Position numbers and translations under genes: made by a program
Part shown: positions 11,042 to 21,764 of the stretch, in pieces
How positions within the stretch are numbered: position 1 is the first letter of the stretch
How the letters are laid out: each line of letters begins with the position of its first letter
Assembly (NCBI GenBank): GCA_946894095.1
Contig: OX335655.1
Coordinates: 8,804,001-8,868,000 of the forward strand
Direction of reading: 5' to 3'
Length of the DNA: 64,000 nt
Source: Incurvaria masculella
Taxonomy: Eukaryota; Arthropoda; Insecta; Lepidoptera; Incurvariidae
Notes under the pieces: model-generated
What the model saw: only the letters and a program-made list of their open reading frames with translations
What the model was told of the DNA's origin: nothing
Databases searched by the model: none

Positions 11042-11442
11042 CAGTCTTTCTCAAAGTGGATGATTACGCCCCCTTGAGGGCTAGAGGCCTGCAGGGGGTG
11101 GTAAAGGGCTCAGAGGAAATCGGGGGGCGTTGAAATGGTTTAGGGGGGCAATGGCTGATTTCCGTACTTTAAACACATATGAAAACCTACCTACTACACC
11201 ATATAGATTATTTTGCTAAATATTATTTATAAAGTTTCGTTCAATTGTCCTCATTAGAACTTAGAAACAAGATAATTATAATAGTGAACAAATGTGGCAT
11301 ACATAAATAATAAAATTTAATATATTAAAATAATTATTGCAATTGTGATTTATAAGATGTGGTTAAGCTAAACATTTTGGGGGGCGCTCGAAAATAATGA
11401 ATTCTCAAAGTGAGCCGTAGACGCAATACGTTTGAGAACCAT
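11042..11442. mobile_element. 401-bp hAT-like non-autonomous element
   Basis: It begins 'cagtctttctcaaagtgg' and ends 'cgtttgagaaccat', the imperfect inverted 'CAG..TTCTCAAA' type of end characteristic of hAT elements. The direct repeat AATAGAT flanks it (11035-11041 and 11443-11449), matching the hAT 8-bp habit less one mismatch. The interior has G-rich words near both ends and no transposase. Confidence 0.75.
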
Positions 11443-11508
11443 AATAGATGAATAGATAATTCTTTATTAAGCAACAAGAAACAAGTTACAAAATAAATAA
11501 GTAAAACA

Positions 11509-11581
11509 ACAAGCGGTTGAAAACGGTCAGCCATCTAGACCCGACCGCATAAAGCGTCGAGCCACTGAGCTACCGAGGCTA
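11509..11581 (-). repeat. degenerate tRNA/5S-like SINE head without its body
   Basis: On the minus strand it reads 'agcctcgg', then TAGCTCAGTGG (tRNA box-A-like), then GGTCTAGATGGCTGACC, close to the 5S box-C-like motif of the SINE at 21765. The 5S box-A word AAGTTAAGC is missing and the common SINE body does not follow. It may be a truncated relative or a separate SINE. Confidence 0.4.
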
Positions 11582-11689
11582 ACAAAATGAATTTTAAGTA
11601 AATGAAATTGTTCATACTAAGTAAGTACGTCGCTTATTCCAAGGAATGTGATATGTATGTATGTATAATCGAACGTGAAGTAAAAGGAC

Positions 11690-11830
11690 ACATTAATTAA
11701 AGAAAGAGCCCTTTAAAAAAGCACTACTTTACGAATATACTACTAGGCTTAACCCGAACCAGTAAAACATACCATTCGCGGGTATTGTATCTAACCAATT
11801 TACCCAAAATTTTAAATTCTCCTGCAGTCC
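11690..11830 (+). repeat. dispersed repeat, copy 2 of 2
   Basis: Counterpart of 60-215, sharing 'acccgaaccag' and 'acataccattcgcgggtat'. No coding content. Confidence 0.5.
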
Positions 11831-12488
11831 CTCCTCCCGTAATCAATAATGGCTCCTTCTAACACCGTGTTTCAGACTATACCTACATACACATATTTAA
11901 AGCTATACCTGCGTTACGGACATTTTCTGCAAAGATTGAACATTCAAACATATTGCCATCGTCACCAAAATCGTATTTCGTATCAGACGCTAGGAGCCGG
12001 TCCTAGGTTGACTTAAATAAATGAATAATTTTAAAAATGAATTTTAATGAAATTTCCTTTTAAAATGATGATTGAATGTCATCAACTAAGTACAAGCATA
12101 TTATACGCGAAGATACATCTAACATTGATTGCTTTTTACGTTTATTACGGCATAAAACCAGCTCGATAAGCTACTTCATCGTTCCGCTTATCTCGTAGAC
12201 ATTCAACTGGCGAGTAAATGGGAACTCTATCGATCTGTTTGTCACTGCTGACAATTGCTGGCTTATAGCTTGGGTGCTGCTCTGTCTTGTTCAATGTGAA
12301 AAAAAAAACGCGAACGAGTCAAACCGAGAAGTGAAAATAGGTGTTGTGACAGTGATAAACGAATACATGAATACATTACTTACAAAGTAGTAACACAAAC
12401 AATACCATTACAGGGAAATACAAAAAAACTAGATTTTAGATAACTGGACATGGCCGATTACTTCCGGAATACCACTGTATACCTATAA
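11831..12488. other. non-coding stretch
   Basis: No gene seen. It is AT-rich with no clear transposon ends. Confidence 0.4.
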
Positions 12489-12516
12489 TAACCTAACTTA
12501 ACCTAACCGAACCTTA
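12489..12516 (-). repeat. degenerate telomere-like CCTAA repeat
   Basis: The words 'aacctaacttaacctaacc' are imperfect copies of CCTAA, the complement of the insect telomeric repeat TTAGG. A second short run, 'aacctaacctaaccc', lies at 12745-12760, so the runs bracket the LINE fragment at 12521-12729. Confidence 0.5.
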
Positions 12517-12520
12517 ACAA

Positions 12521-12729
12521 ATGGAGCGAGCCCTGATAGAAATATCGCTATAGGATATGGTGCATAACGTCCTACACTGGCGGCCGTGGGTGAGGAAAAC
12601 TTAGTGAGGAAAGACCACCCGCCAGGTGGGACGACGACATCAAGTGCGTCGGCGAAAAGCAGTGGTTCCGTACCGTTGAGGGCCGGGAGGACTGGAGAAA
12701 AATTGGAGAGGCGTATGTCCAGCAGTGAC
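12521..12729 (+). pseudogene. internally deleted LINE reverse transcriptase C-terminus (RTE-like)
   Basis: The end reads GRPPARWDDDIK-type sequence (here RPPARWDDDIKCVGEKQW), then VEGREDWRKIGEAYVQQ and a stop. This is the standard C-terminus of RTE-type LINE polymerases in insects. Compared with 31171-31590 about 40 codons are missing between the MVRN-like and RVLH-like words, and stops are present upstream. It is inactive. The tail after the stop runs into CCTAA repeats. Confidence 0.75.
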
Positions 12730-12769
12730 TGATTGATATATATAACCTAACCTAACCCAACACTTACCT

Positions 12770-12928
12770 AGGAATTATGTTCCATGCCTGAAACCTTATG
12801 TTTCGCGCCTGCATTGAACTCAATGAAAACTTTGTCAATAAATATTGCCGCTTTGACCATATAATATTAAATGTCCGATGGTACCAACCCAGGCGGGATT
12901 TACCCTACCCTCTTAAATAGTAAGAAAA
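12770..12928 (-). mobile_element. SINE fragment, reverse orientation
   Basis: It carries 'ccatgcctga', 'gcattgaactcaatgaaaac', 'ttgccgctttgaccat' and 'gatggtaccaacccaggcgg', the minus-strand SINE body with small insertions. It faces the plus-strand copy that starts 28 bp downstream, so the pair forms an inverted SINE couple. Confidence 0.7.
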
Positions 12929-12956
12929 GGTATCTAATTATATATGTATATTATTT

Positions 12957-13345
12957 GAGCGGCCCGTATCCTAGTGGCGCGGGGGTTTGCCTTGCATACC
13001 AAGGTCTGGGTTCAAATCCTCGCCCCGTTCATGCACCACTTTCTTTCTCTTTCTGAGTTGGTTAAGTCACAAATTCGAGCTGTTCCATTATTCGGAATCC
13101 ATGTAAAACTGTATGTCCCCTTCCCCTAGTAGGTGGTACGGTTTAAGCCCGCCCGGTTTGGTAACATCCCATTGGATGAAAACATGGTCGAAGCGGAAAT
13201 GAAAAATTGTCTGTATTTTCCATCCAGTTCAATGTAGCCGTGCTCATAAAGGGAAGGTCCTGGCATGGCACCGAATTCCTTCGGGAATGTGTTGTATTGG
13301 GGTAATATAACAGTAGTCGTTTGGTCTATGCCATCCGGTGCATAA
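12957..13345 (+). mobile_element. SINE, full length, tRNA-like head
   Basis: The head contains 'tcctagtggcgcgggg' and a B-box-like GGTTCAAATCC, then 'catgcaccactttctttct'. The body has 'gcccgcccggtttggtaa' and 'catggtcgaagcggaaatga', and the 3' part has 'aaggtcctggcatggcacc' and 'ttgtattgg'. The structure is a pol III tRNA-derived head with a family-specific body. The A-tail is weak. Confidence 0.8.
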
Positions 13346-13412
13346 ACAAAATCTATAGTGTAAGTGGAATACCAGCCTCAAAGGTCCAACTCGTCACCCA
13401 CCCTGAATCAGC

Positions 13413-13639
13413 AGGTCTATTCCTGGCATTCAGTGATCAGGAATCAGGAATCCTGAGTCTAGAAAACCGATTTTGTAGCGATTTTCAAAGCGATTTTCTT
13501 GACGAAAATATTACGGAGCATAATGTTTTTAATCAATCAAGGTTTTCCGTAGAAAAACTCGCTTTGAAAATCGCTATAAAAGCGGTTTCCTAGACTCAGG
13601 ATTCCTGATTCCTGATTACTGAATGCCAGGAATAGACCT
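13413..13639. mobile_element. 227-bp MITE with long inverted ends
   Basis: The left end 'aggtctattcctggcattca' and right end 'tgaatgccaggaatagacct' are exact complements. The match continues inward through a doubled 'caggaatcaggaatcctgag', for about 57 bp in total. A related element lies at 62641-62892. No coding capacity. Target duplication not clear. Confidence 0.8.
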
Positions 13640-13658
13640 ACTGGCAGCGTCCAGCCAT

Positions 13659-13988
13659 TCATAAGTCGATTACATCAGTCGCAATGAATTCTGAAATAAA
13701 GTTATCACGAGTTTTTAAATAAACACAAAATGGCGGTTCACACTTACAGTTGTCCGGTGCATGGTATCGAATTTCGCCGACATCGGTCACCCGCTGCGCC
13801 TCTCCGATGGGTTCTTTAGGATGGTGGCTCTTGTACCAACGTACAGTCGTTTCGTCTGAAATCTTTACACCGGAAATAGAGACCAACTTGATATCTCTTT
13901 CTGTCATGCTGACGTTAATCATAGAGTAAACTACTGTACAACAGCTCGGTTGACGTTTTACAGAGCGAGCTTTTGAACGTTCGGACAC
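13659..13988 (-). CDS. unassigned open frame, possible exon
   Basis: An uninterrupted 109-codon minus-strand frame of varied composition. The first good ATG (in MINVSMTERD) is internal, about 21 codons in. A consensus donor (GTAAGTG) lies in frame after the words YHAPDN, so the coding part could stop near 13750. I recognise no domain. It may be an exon of a nested minus-strand gene, an unknown transposon remnant, or chance. Confidence 0.2.
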   Translation of the reverse strand: MSERSKARSVKRQPSCCTVVYSMINVSMTERDIKLVSISGVKISDETTVRWYKSHHPKEPIGEAQRVTDVGEIRYHAPDNCKCEPPFCVYLKTRDNFISEFIATDVIDL

Positions 13989-14321
13989 TTCCGGTTAATC
14001 GCTAAATTATTTATAATGATAATACATTTTTGCCGTGAAATATTTTACCGCAGTGCCCGGTGATCGTGCATGTTCGCGTAAACACAATACCGTGATTAAA
14101 ATACATAATTCATATAAACAATCATAATATATGCTTACAATATTAGTATATTAACAACAGTTGTTATTATCATTAAAAGTATTTAAAATTATTGTTGGTG
14201 TGTTAAATCTATTATAGGCTGCACCGTAATTTTTAATACGATTTATTTGATCTGATATATTCAAAAGTTGAATCCAGAAATAAACACGAGTCTCAATTTT
14301 TTTATGTAACTAGACTTGATA
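13989..14321. other. AT-rich spacer
   Basis: Nothing recognised upstream of the minus-strand frame; no convincing core promoter. Confidence 0.4.
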
Positions 14322-14440
14322 TTAGCCTGACACACCACATGGGATCTAAGCTCGGCTGCAGTGAATTGGATGAAAAACACGGACGTTTCCATTGCCGCTT
14401 TGACCACAGTTCATTGAATGCGATATGCGATCACCATAAA
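14322..14440 (-). mobile_element. SINE fragment, reverse orientation
   Basis: Shows 'acacaccacatggga', 'tgaattggatgaaaaacacg', 'cattgccgctttgacca' and 'ttcattgaatgcgat', the 3' half of the SINE read in reverse. The head is absent. Confidence 0.7.
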
Positions 14441-14965
14441 AGCTTAGCGAGATTTCAGTACCCTACAGTACCCAACCTGAATGCTGATTTTTCACAAGAA
14501 AGGGCCGACAGCGCCAAGAGCCATTTCTAACTTACACGCTGCGTAATAATAGTGAAAAGAGGACGTGAAAAGTGGAGTAGCGTGCGTGCCGCCCGCCCAG
14601 ACGTTCCGCCCGCCCACCGTCCGCCCACCGTCGCCCGCCCAACCGCTCATTTGTCACTTCCCAGGAGATGGAGCGATATGACAAAAGTGGCCACAACACA
14701 ATCACCCCACGATTGCTGTATCCATTCATGCACTCACTTATAGTTTGTCGTATAGGCGTAGGTGATTGGGCCTGGTCGTTTTCTAAAGGTGAAATCTAAA
14801 AATAATAATTTTTAACCTCAGGATTTATTCACGTCGTTTTGGAAATTAATTTTCTAATATCAGTAGGCGCATCCATTAAGAGAAAGATGCCCATACTTTG
14901 CTGTATTTACTTTCTGAATAATGCATATTATGCGATCTAAATCACGGTTGAGGTGTAACAGTTTT
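14441..14965. other. non-coding stretch with a CGCCC-rich tract
   Basis: Positions 14590-14645 are made of CGCCC and CCGCCCAC words, giving long spurious frames on both strands. Otherwise unremarkable. Confidence 0.4.
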
Positions 14966-15335
14966 GTTTTTATGGCTAAAACCAGAACCACCGTCATATT
15001 AACCCAACATACCGCATTCTCGAAAGGAATGTGCCATTCGAGGACCTTCCCCTTAGCATGGCTGCATGGAACTTGATTGAAAACGCGGTCCATTTTTCTT
15101 CGCCGCTTCGACCATCTTTCATTCAATGCCATGGCACCAACCAGGGCGGCCACCAAGGAGAAGGGCACCTATAGTTCCATGAACTCCGAACTATGTAATA
15201 GCTCACATTCGTGGGGAAATGCACGTTTCGAACTCGGAAAGAGAAATAAAGTGGTGCATGAACGGAGGGGATCGAATCCACGACCTCTAGCATAGAAGAC
15301 AGGTCCTCGCGCTTCTGCCCTACGAGCCGCACGAG
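14966..15335 (-). mobile_element. SINE, near full length, reverse orientation
   Basis: From 'agaaccaccgtcatatta' through 'gccgcttcgaccatctttca' and 'aagtggtgcatgaacgg' to a tRNA-like head ending near 15335. A B-box-like word (complement of 'gggatcgaatcc') is visible at 15268-15279. Frames across it are fortuitous. Confidence 0.8.
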
Positions 15336-16516
15336 ATATTAGCAAAATTATTTTTTTTTATGTTTTATAACTTTTTTTTGTGTTTTTGGTATGCATTCCA
15401 ATTCTTTGTTTGTATTGTTTTTTACAGTTGTATTTTTTTATAATATTAAAGGCTTAAGCCAAAAGTGTGATAAGACTTATTTTTTTTATCATTTTCATTC
15501 TCTTCCAATTCCGAGCCACGAAAGACAGGCATTGCTTAGTTAGGGTACTCGCACGATCGGCTTGTGTTGCCATTGTCGGTTTTATTAAAATGTTTGATCG
15601 GTAAAAATAATAAAAAATAACGCAACGATTTATACTTAAGTATTGAAATAATAGCTGTAAACTAGATTGAATCGCACCTATAATGCTAGAATTCAATAAA
15701 TGTTCATCCATACTAACACCATTTTCAATATGCGAAATGAGAGAGGGATAGGAACGAGTGGTCGAATTAATGTGAGGGGGTATGTTGCTGGCAACCTCTC
15801 TATTTTACCTGCCTACCTCTCCCTCTGCCTCCCCCATTTCCTCCTGAAGTTAACCGCAACACACAAGGAGCTACGAACGTGTCCAATTAAAATTAATTAA
15901 TTAAAAGTTTATTACACACATAACCCCAGGCTTAAGTCTGGCTTACTAACAGGGCTTCAGTCTCTATTCGGTTTTCTGTTTTATTAAATTCTTAGTTAAA
16001 CTTACTTTGTTTCTGAATTATATTGTTTATCAAGTTTCGGATAAAAGACGAACATGCAACCATTCCATTCACGTTCCTTACTTACTAGGCGTTAGGTTCT
16101 ACCTCGCCTAGTATGATTGCTTCGATTAAAATCTAAGTTCAAAAACTAAAACCCGATTACTGAAAAATTACACTTTAAAAAGTATGAAAGGAGAAAATAT
16201 TCTCCTCTGAAGTTGTTATATGTAAACTATTCAATATTTAACGTCGATTAAATAAACAATTTACACGTGATAGATTTTAATTTATTTAATACACATTCAT
16301 AATCATGTTCAAAGGATAACTAGGGGTTCGCTTCGCCGTAGTCGGGTAAAAAGTGATAATATTAATATTTTCCGTCCAGTTCTCAAGAAAACTAAAACTT
16401 AGTAAAATTATTTATTTTTAACCGGCTATGGCGAAGCCAAATGGGGGGTTTGGTGTTTACCCCGAATGTATGTAAGTATGTTTTATGTATTTTACATGGA
16501 TGACTTATTACACACC
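15336..16516. other. AT-rich non-coding stretch
   Basis: No gene recognised. T-rich runs at 15350-15450 and a short repeat-like 'cggctatggcgaagccaa' near 16423 are the only landmarks. Confidence 0.45.
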
Positions 16517-16614
16517 TACTGTCATGATATTAGCCCATAGAATCTAGGTGCCATGCCATTATTTATATTGCAACATTGAACCGAATGGAAAACACGGATA
16601 ATTTTCAACAAAGA
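16517..16614 (-). mobile_element. SINE 3'-half fragment, reverse orientation
   Basis: Contains 'tgtcatgatattagccca', 'taggtgccatgcc' and 'ccgaatggaaaacacggata'. Truncated at both sides. Confidence 0.7.
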
Positions 16615-16889
16615 AATCATTATCCATAAATAAACCTGAGATATGCCTTGACTGCTATTTAAATAAAAACGTTAACGATCAGGTGTGAAGAATAGTTTTC
16701 GCAGCCCCAGTGAAAGTCCGAAAGCCCATGGGCGCCGTCGTGTGCCTTTTTTGTGAGGTCCTGGTGTGTGCCATATGCCGCGCTTAAGATAAAAAAATTA
16801 AATAAATGCCACACGATACATCGTTTTCTTTTTAATAAACCTAAGATGTTTTACTTAGGAAACTTCACGAGCGAATAAAATTAGCCACC

Positions 16890-17320
16890 GTCACTTCCCC
16901 GACGGGAATCTCCCTCGCTTCTGCCGCGCCACGTCGCGCTGCGCTCGGCGACGCGTACTCGGCGCCTGCCGCTCATAAAATCCGTCATAAAATCTGAGCA
17001 GAAAGTGTCGCATTAAGTCGCCGAGCCGCGGCGCCACAGTCGCCGAGTCGCGCCCGCCGGCCGCCTCGTCTACGAGGCGCGCGGTCGACTACTTTGTCAT
17101 ATCTCGCAGCTATCGGACTTATCGCCACTGCAACGCGCACCCGGCTCGATGCGCGTTGCTCTAAAGCTGGCGTGCCGCGGTTCGTGGTTCTGCGGATTGT
17201 CACGCACGACCGACGACCCAGTACAGCCACGTACGGCATACCAAGACTCTTCCGATGGTGCGTGCCGGTTTGTGTGGAACTTGAGAATCGAGGCTTGTCA
17301 TTCCGAAATTTAAAGTGAAA
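16890..17320. promoter_or_regulatory. CpG-rich island, candidate promoter or 5' exon
   Basis: About 430 bp dense in CpG, apparently single copy, in an AT-rich mosaic 6.5 kb upstream of the first visible calcium-channel exon. Open frames exist on both strands but none resembles a channel N-terminus. 'cataaaa' words occur at 16975-16990. Promoter or first-exon identity is an inference from base composition alone. Confidence 0.3.
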
Positions 17321-17480
17321 GAGAGTTCGCACCAATCATGGGTCATTGCGAGTTCATCCCATTTCGAGAACCCGCCGCTCAACAAATTTATCTACTCCGA
17401 TTCCCACTTCTCTAAATTAATTCCTACCGGAAGGTCATTCCGGATCCAAGAACCCCTCCTCACAAACTATTCTTATCTAT
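17321..17480. other. spacer
   Basis: Nothing recognised. Confidence 0.4.
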
Positions 17481-18410
17481 ACTAATAATAAATCTGTAAG
17501 GGGTGTTCATGAAGTAAGTTGCTTTGTTTTCTAAGAAACTTCGTTTGTAGACTTTATGTATGATACTAAAACTAAATTGACGATTTTTATAAATCAGTTC
17601 TGTATGTATGTATGTATGTATGTATGTTCCTCCATAACTCTTAAACCGATCATCCGAATTATATGAAACTTAGTACACGTATATTTAACTACCTGGGATT
17701 TAGGATAGGCTAAATAGAATTCAGTTTCGCTTACGTTAAGATGTGGCTGTCATACAAAATGCAATGCTATGCGCAGCTCGGCGGGAGGGCGGCGGCTGGG
17801 GAGGAGGGGGCGGCGGCGGGGCTTACTTTTATTAATTGTACCGAAGTACGGCTTGGTATTTCCCGCAACTTTAGGACTACTTGGCATCACGCTAAATAGC
17901 CAGAGGTGCGACCAATGCAATAAAATACGTATTACTTGAGAACCAATTACTCGATACTTCATTACCAGAGCGGTGAGTAGTGAGTGTTAAATTCTTATAA
18001 CTTGCGAACCACTTACCCGATTTATATGCGTATTTTATCAACGTAAAGCATCTACGGGAGCAGTCAGGTTCGGGATGGGTTACCGTTTTCGAGTCCACGC
18101 AAAACTTACCTACGTTACACGTTACTTACTTACTAGGTTAGCAATGTAACAGTGCAATTGCAGAAATGTCTTGGCGGCAAATGTTTTTTTTAAATAGCCA
18201 CCAAATGTAACGAAGCTCTAAATGGGAATTATTGGATGTTTCTCATTAAATCATACTATTTCGGCTAAAACGATCTTGATTAAATTTGGTAGATGAATAC
18301 ATTGTCCTGGACCAGTTTGACCCTATTTTGGACCAGCCATGTGGGCTACTTTTTATCAATGAAATAATTTAGCTGGCACTAACCCGAGCGGAGCCGGGTA
18401 CCGCAGCTAG
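17481..18410 (-). repeat. dispersed element of about 0.93 kb, inverted copy 2
   Basis: Reverse-orientation partner of 5924-6881. It ends at 'gagccgggtaccgcagctag' and carries a (GTAT)n microsatellite at 17603-17630. The interior frame shares LIKYA and KSGKWFASYKNLTLTTH with copy 1. The two copies could pair as a long inverted repeat about 10.6 kb apart. Confidence 0.7.
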
Positions 18411-18554
18411 TATTCTTATAAGTGTACTACCACAAAAACTGTCTTTCTAATGTTTATCATGAATCACATGGTGGTACGCAAACACATGTTTGGTTGTGTC
18501 CTTTTTTGGATTTGAGTGATTAAGAAATAAATAACTAGAATGTGTTGACCGGAT

Positions 18555-18715
18555 TATGGAGTTGGCCATTCCGCAGTGGGTCACTCTGGAGTGGGCTTAT
18601 AGCCATTCCTAGTTAGTCATTCCGGAGTGGGCTTACAACCATTCCGGAGTAGGCTTACAACCATTCCGGAGTAGGTCACTTTTGCTTGGACGAGGCTTAT
18701 AGGCATTCCGGAGTA
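18555..18715 (+). repeat. short tandem repeat, unit about 26 bp
   Basis: Imperfect copies of 'cattccggagtgggcttaca' and variants recur about six times, some with 'gtcac' or 'ttatag' spacers. No coding content. Local slippage repeat. Confidence 0.65.
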
Positions 18716-19095
18716 GAAGGTAGATTAGTTTTTATATACATTTTGTCTAGTTGTTTATTCGGGGCATAAGCCGTCACTGACTATGCCAGCCCCATCTAGT
18801 GACTTTATGAGTATAGTTGCTTCAAGCTATCAGCTACTCCTTAGAGCTAATGACAGCTTAAAAAAATATGCAATTTCTCTAAACTCGTTTGACCTGGGCT
18901 TTCCTAATGATTCATATAAAACAAATAATGTTATTCGAACTGAACACAATTTTTTTTCAAGATTCAATCAAAGGCTCTCGTTACTACGTTACACACTCAG
19001 TTAATAGGTGAAATTGACCACCTGGTTTGTCACAGGCGGAACAATTGGGAAAGTCCAGTTTTTTCATCATATGTCCCATTCTACTTACTTAAAAA
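18716..19095. other. non-coding stretch
   Basis: Nothing recognised; a 73-codon frame at 18783-19004 has no known features. Confidence 0.4.
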
Positions 19096-19326
19096 GAGTG
19101 TGCCCCAATCAGATAAACAGCCAGATAGCTATTCGACGAATTTATTTACGCTTCTGCTAATCCATCCGATAAAGTAATTCAATATGTTTATTAGTAAAAT
19201 TATAGTCAGATAATTTGTGATAGAAGACATATTTCTCCGGCAATGACTAGCCGTCTTTTGACATAACTACGTGAATTTGTACTTATCAGTCCGATAAGTA
19301 CTATCTGAGGATTGAAAATTCGGCCC
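19096..19326. mobile_element. MITE, TTA-flanked family, copy 1
   Basis: Related to 39589-39770. Shared words are 'agccagatagctattcgacg', 'ctccggcaatgacta', 'gtgaatttgtactta' and the terminal 'tcggccc' before TTA. The left end is degraded. Confidence 0.65.
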
Positions 19327-20690
19327 TTAAGCCAACAGTAATGATTTCTCTAGGTAGTTGGACCATTTAATATAAAAACATACCTACTTCATAAATATGC
19401 AGCAAGCAATACAACCGCGAACAGTGGGTAATTCCAATTGTTTATTAATCATGCATAGACAGTACACTGTACTCGGAGTTGTCATATTTTATCATTACCC
19501 AATTCGGCAATCTCAGCGAAGAAGAACTGGCAAGAAACTCTGCTGGTTTTTTTAGCATCCACTTAGTCTAAGTTTACAAAAGTATTTAGTATCACAGGTA
19601 AAAACACTAAATTAATATGCATTGACGAAAATCAACAATTTATGTCGTATGCAACAGTTCGTGACAAATATAAGTTTATTTGTAAAGACCATGCCCGCCA
19701 TCTTACATGTTGCCAATTGGAGCAAGCCAGTCACCCCCACAAACAGCAACCGTTCACGAGCATCACGCCGGGCACAGCCATCGACCGATTATATCAATAA
19801 TTATACCAAAACACTGATAAATAACCAAACTATAAGATTGTACATATTTTTATGAATCAGTTAAACTTATTTAATGCAGCTGTTGAATTGCTTTTCATAA
19901 GTACATACACGAGGAATTTTGCCGAAAGATATTCTCTGATCTAAAGACAGCCAGTGTGTAGCCAAAATTTAAGCTTTACTGTAACTTTTTATATTGGAAT
20001 GGAATGAAAGAAAGAGAAAGAAATTTCATATCCACTTTTACTTTTATTGTGTACTGGAATTTACGAGAGCAGACGATATAGGAATACATGAACCAACGTA
20101 TGAGATTTTTTGTATTCAGGTTGATTGTAGCCAGTTTCATCGTGTCTCGTTTTATGTCGAGAAACAATCGTCGAATATTTTTCCATTCATCTATCAAGAA
20201 ATGATAGGAGTGGAGACCGACACTCATCCGTATAGCGGCAGCCTAGCCACGTATAGCGTAACTGACGGTAGGGCTGGTTAGTCAGTCGTTTCGAGAGTAT
20301 TTAAATGCTTTGCACTAAATTGGGTCATGTGCAATTATTACGTGTCGTTAGAACTAAAAACAATCAAGAGTAAGCGAATTCGAAAGCGAACTGCCTGAAC
20401 GGCGCAACCGTCAGTGTATGCGTGAACGCTAAAACCTAGGCTAGGAACATTGAGTACATTACGCCGCCTCGCGAGTACAAAAAACGCTCTGGAGACAAGG
20501 GCATAAACTACACGCTGAGCTGTAGAGGCACATTTAAGTTTGGCCCGAACTGTACTCAATACTCCTAGCCCACTTTCCTACAGTTATACCTACACTATAC
20601 CACCGCAACCCATTTAAGTTGATGTATGATCTCTGCGAGTGCGCTGGGCTGCGCATGACGGCGCGCCTATCAATCGACTTCGAAACCGCA
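19327..20690. other. non-coding stretch
   Basis: No gene recognised. Frames at 19622-19855, 19976-20281 and 20338-20559 carry no identifiable domain or splice-framed exon. Confidence 0.45.
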
Positions 20691-20719
20691 TCCTGTCGGT
20701 CTTGAAGAAGGCGTTGATC

Positions 20720-21010
20720 TGCCACCACGCCAGCCGGCAGATCGGGAGGCCAATTCTTGCGCCCATTAGTTTACATACGAAATACACACATCTGAATCCT
20801 GAATGTATCAGTTACTAGTTTCTGGTGCATTTACGGAACGCGTATAGAAATACATGTCATTTTTATGATACTTTTGAGATTACTGCGGCCGTTAGACATG
20901 TTTGAAAAATGTTACGGCTTTTCACGCGGCGCGAAGAGACATACATTCATGTCATTTTTATCGCTATATTCGGAAACACAGAAAATGTTTCATTTCGTGC
21001 CACTTATTGC
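20720..21010 (+). repeat. dispersed repeat related to 59760-59960
   Basis: Shares 'gaggccaattcttgcg', a 'cggaacgcgtatag' or 'tacggaatacata' region, 'ttcggaaacac' and 'tgccacttatt' with 59760-59960. It also carries, at 20895-20930, the word 'acatgtttgaaaaatgttac' that forms the hairpin arms at 23401-23491. Confidence 0.5.
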
Positions 21011-21013
21011 CAC

Positions 21014-21131
21014 ATTGCGCTGGATGGAAAACACGGATTTTTTTTCATTGCCACTTTAACTGTAGGTTCATCCAATGCGGTGGCCCCAGCCCGGGCGGGC
21101 TTAACCCTACCACCTAGTAGGGAAAGGAAAG
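21014..21131 (-). mobile_element. SINE fragment, reverse orientation
   Basis: Contains 'ctggatggaaaacacgga', 'ttcatccaatgcggtgg', 'cccgggcgggcttaaccc' and 'taccacctagtaggga'. The 3' end and head are missing. Confidence 0.75.
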
Positions 21132-21300
21132 TAATGTCAAAATGCATACCTCTCCTGAGTACACATCCGGTTACTCGACTCAGGATTCCCAGAATTGTCA
21201 TCCTGGGCGGCGCGGCTGCGGAGGTGGCGTTGGGCGGGCGGAGGGGCGGGAGGCGGCCGGATGTTGTCCCCCCCCCCCCGCCCTTCACCCGCCGCCGCAC

Positions 21301-21423
21301 GATTCACGCTCCAAAATGTTTTTTTTTCGCCGCATAAGCATTGAAATTCAAAGAGGAAATGCTATAAGTATTTTAGGGACAATGGCTGCCTCGGCAGACC
21401 TAGAGGAGATATTTTATTTATAA
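21301..21423 (+). pseudogene. C-terminal fragment of a retroelement polyprotein
   Basis: Reads [19 protein letters not shown] then [11 protein letters not shown] and a stop. This closely matches 39225-39600 on the other strand ([18 protein letters not shown]). The motif ends many repetitive retrotransposon polyproteins in insects; I do not name the clade. A GC-rich block (21200-21290, with a run of C) precedes it. Only the terminus survives. Confidence 0.6.
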
Positions 21424-21764
21424 TGCACATACTATATTCTCTATTTAGTTTAATTTGTTTTATGTTCATTACTCTAAAGAAATAAAAATAGAAAAAAATG
21501 AATGAAAACCAAATATGAAAAATACAAAACTATTGCTAAGCTTACCCGAGCAAGGAGTGAAGCTCGAGCGTTCGTCTCCGTTTCAGATTGGGCAAAAGTG
21601 CTTTCGTATGTTCTCCTCTACAGGTGGCAGCTCTCAACCGATTGTCGTGAAATGATATCGAATTTTTCGATAATTAAGGTAAAGATTAATATAATATTTA
21701 AAAAGACAGTCTCGGTAGGTCGACAGCTCAGAGACCCACTATTTTGTTATACTTTAGTTTAATA
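21424..21764. other. AT-rich spacer
   Basis: Probably partly the 3' tail of the preceding retroelement fragment ('atattctctatttagttta' resembles the tail of the copy near 39200). Nothing else seen. Confidence 0.4.

Noticed and set aside
14532..14743. Opposed frames rich in Arg and Pro
   Set aside because: Produced by a CGCCC-rich tract on both strands.
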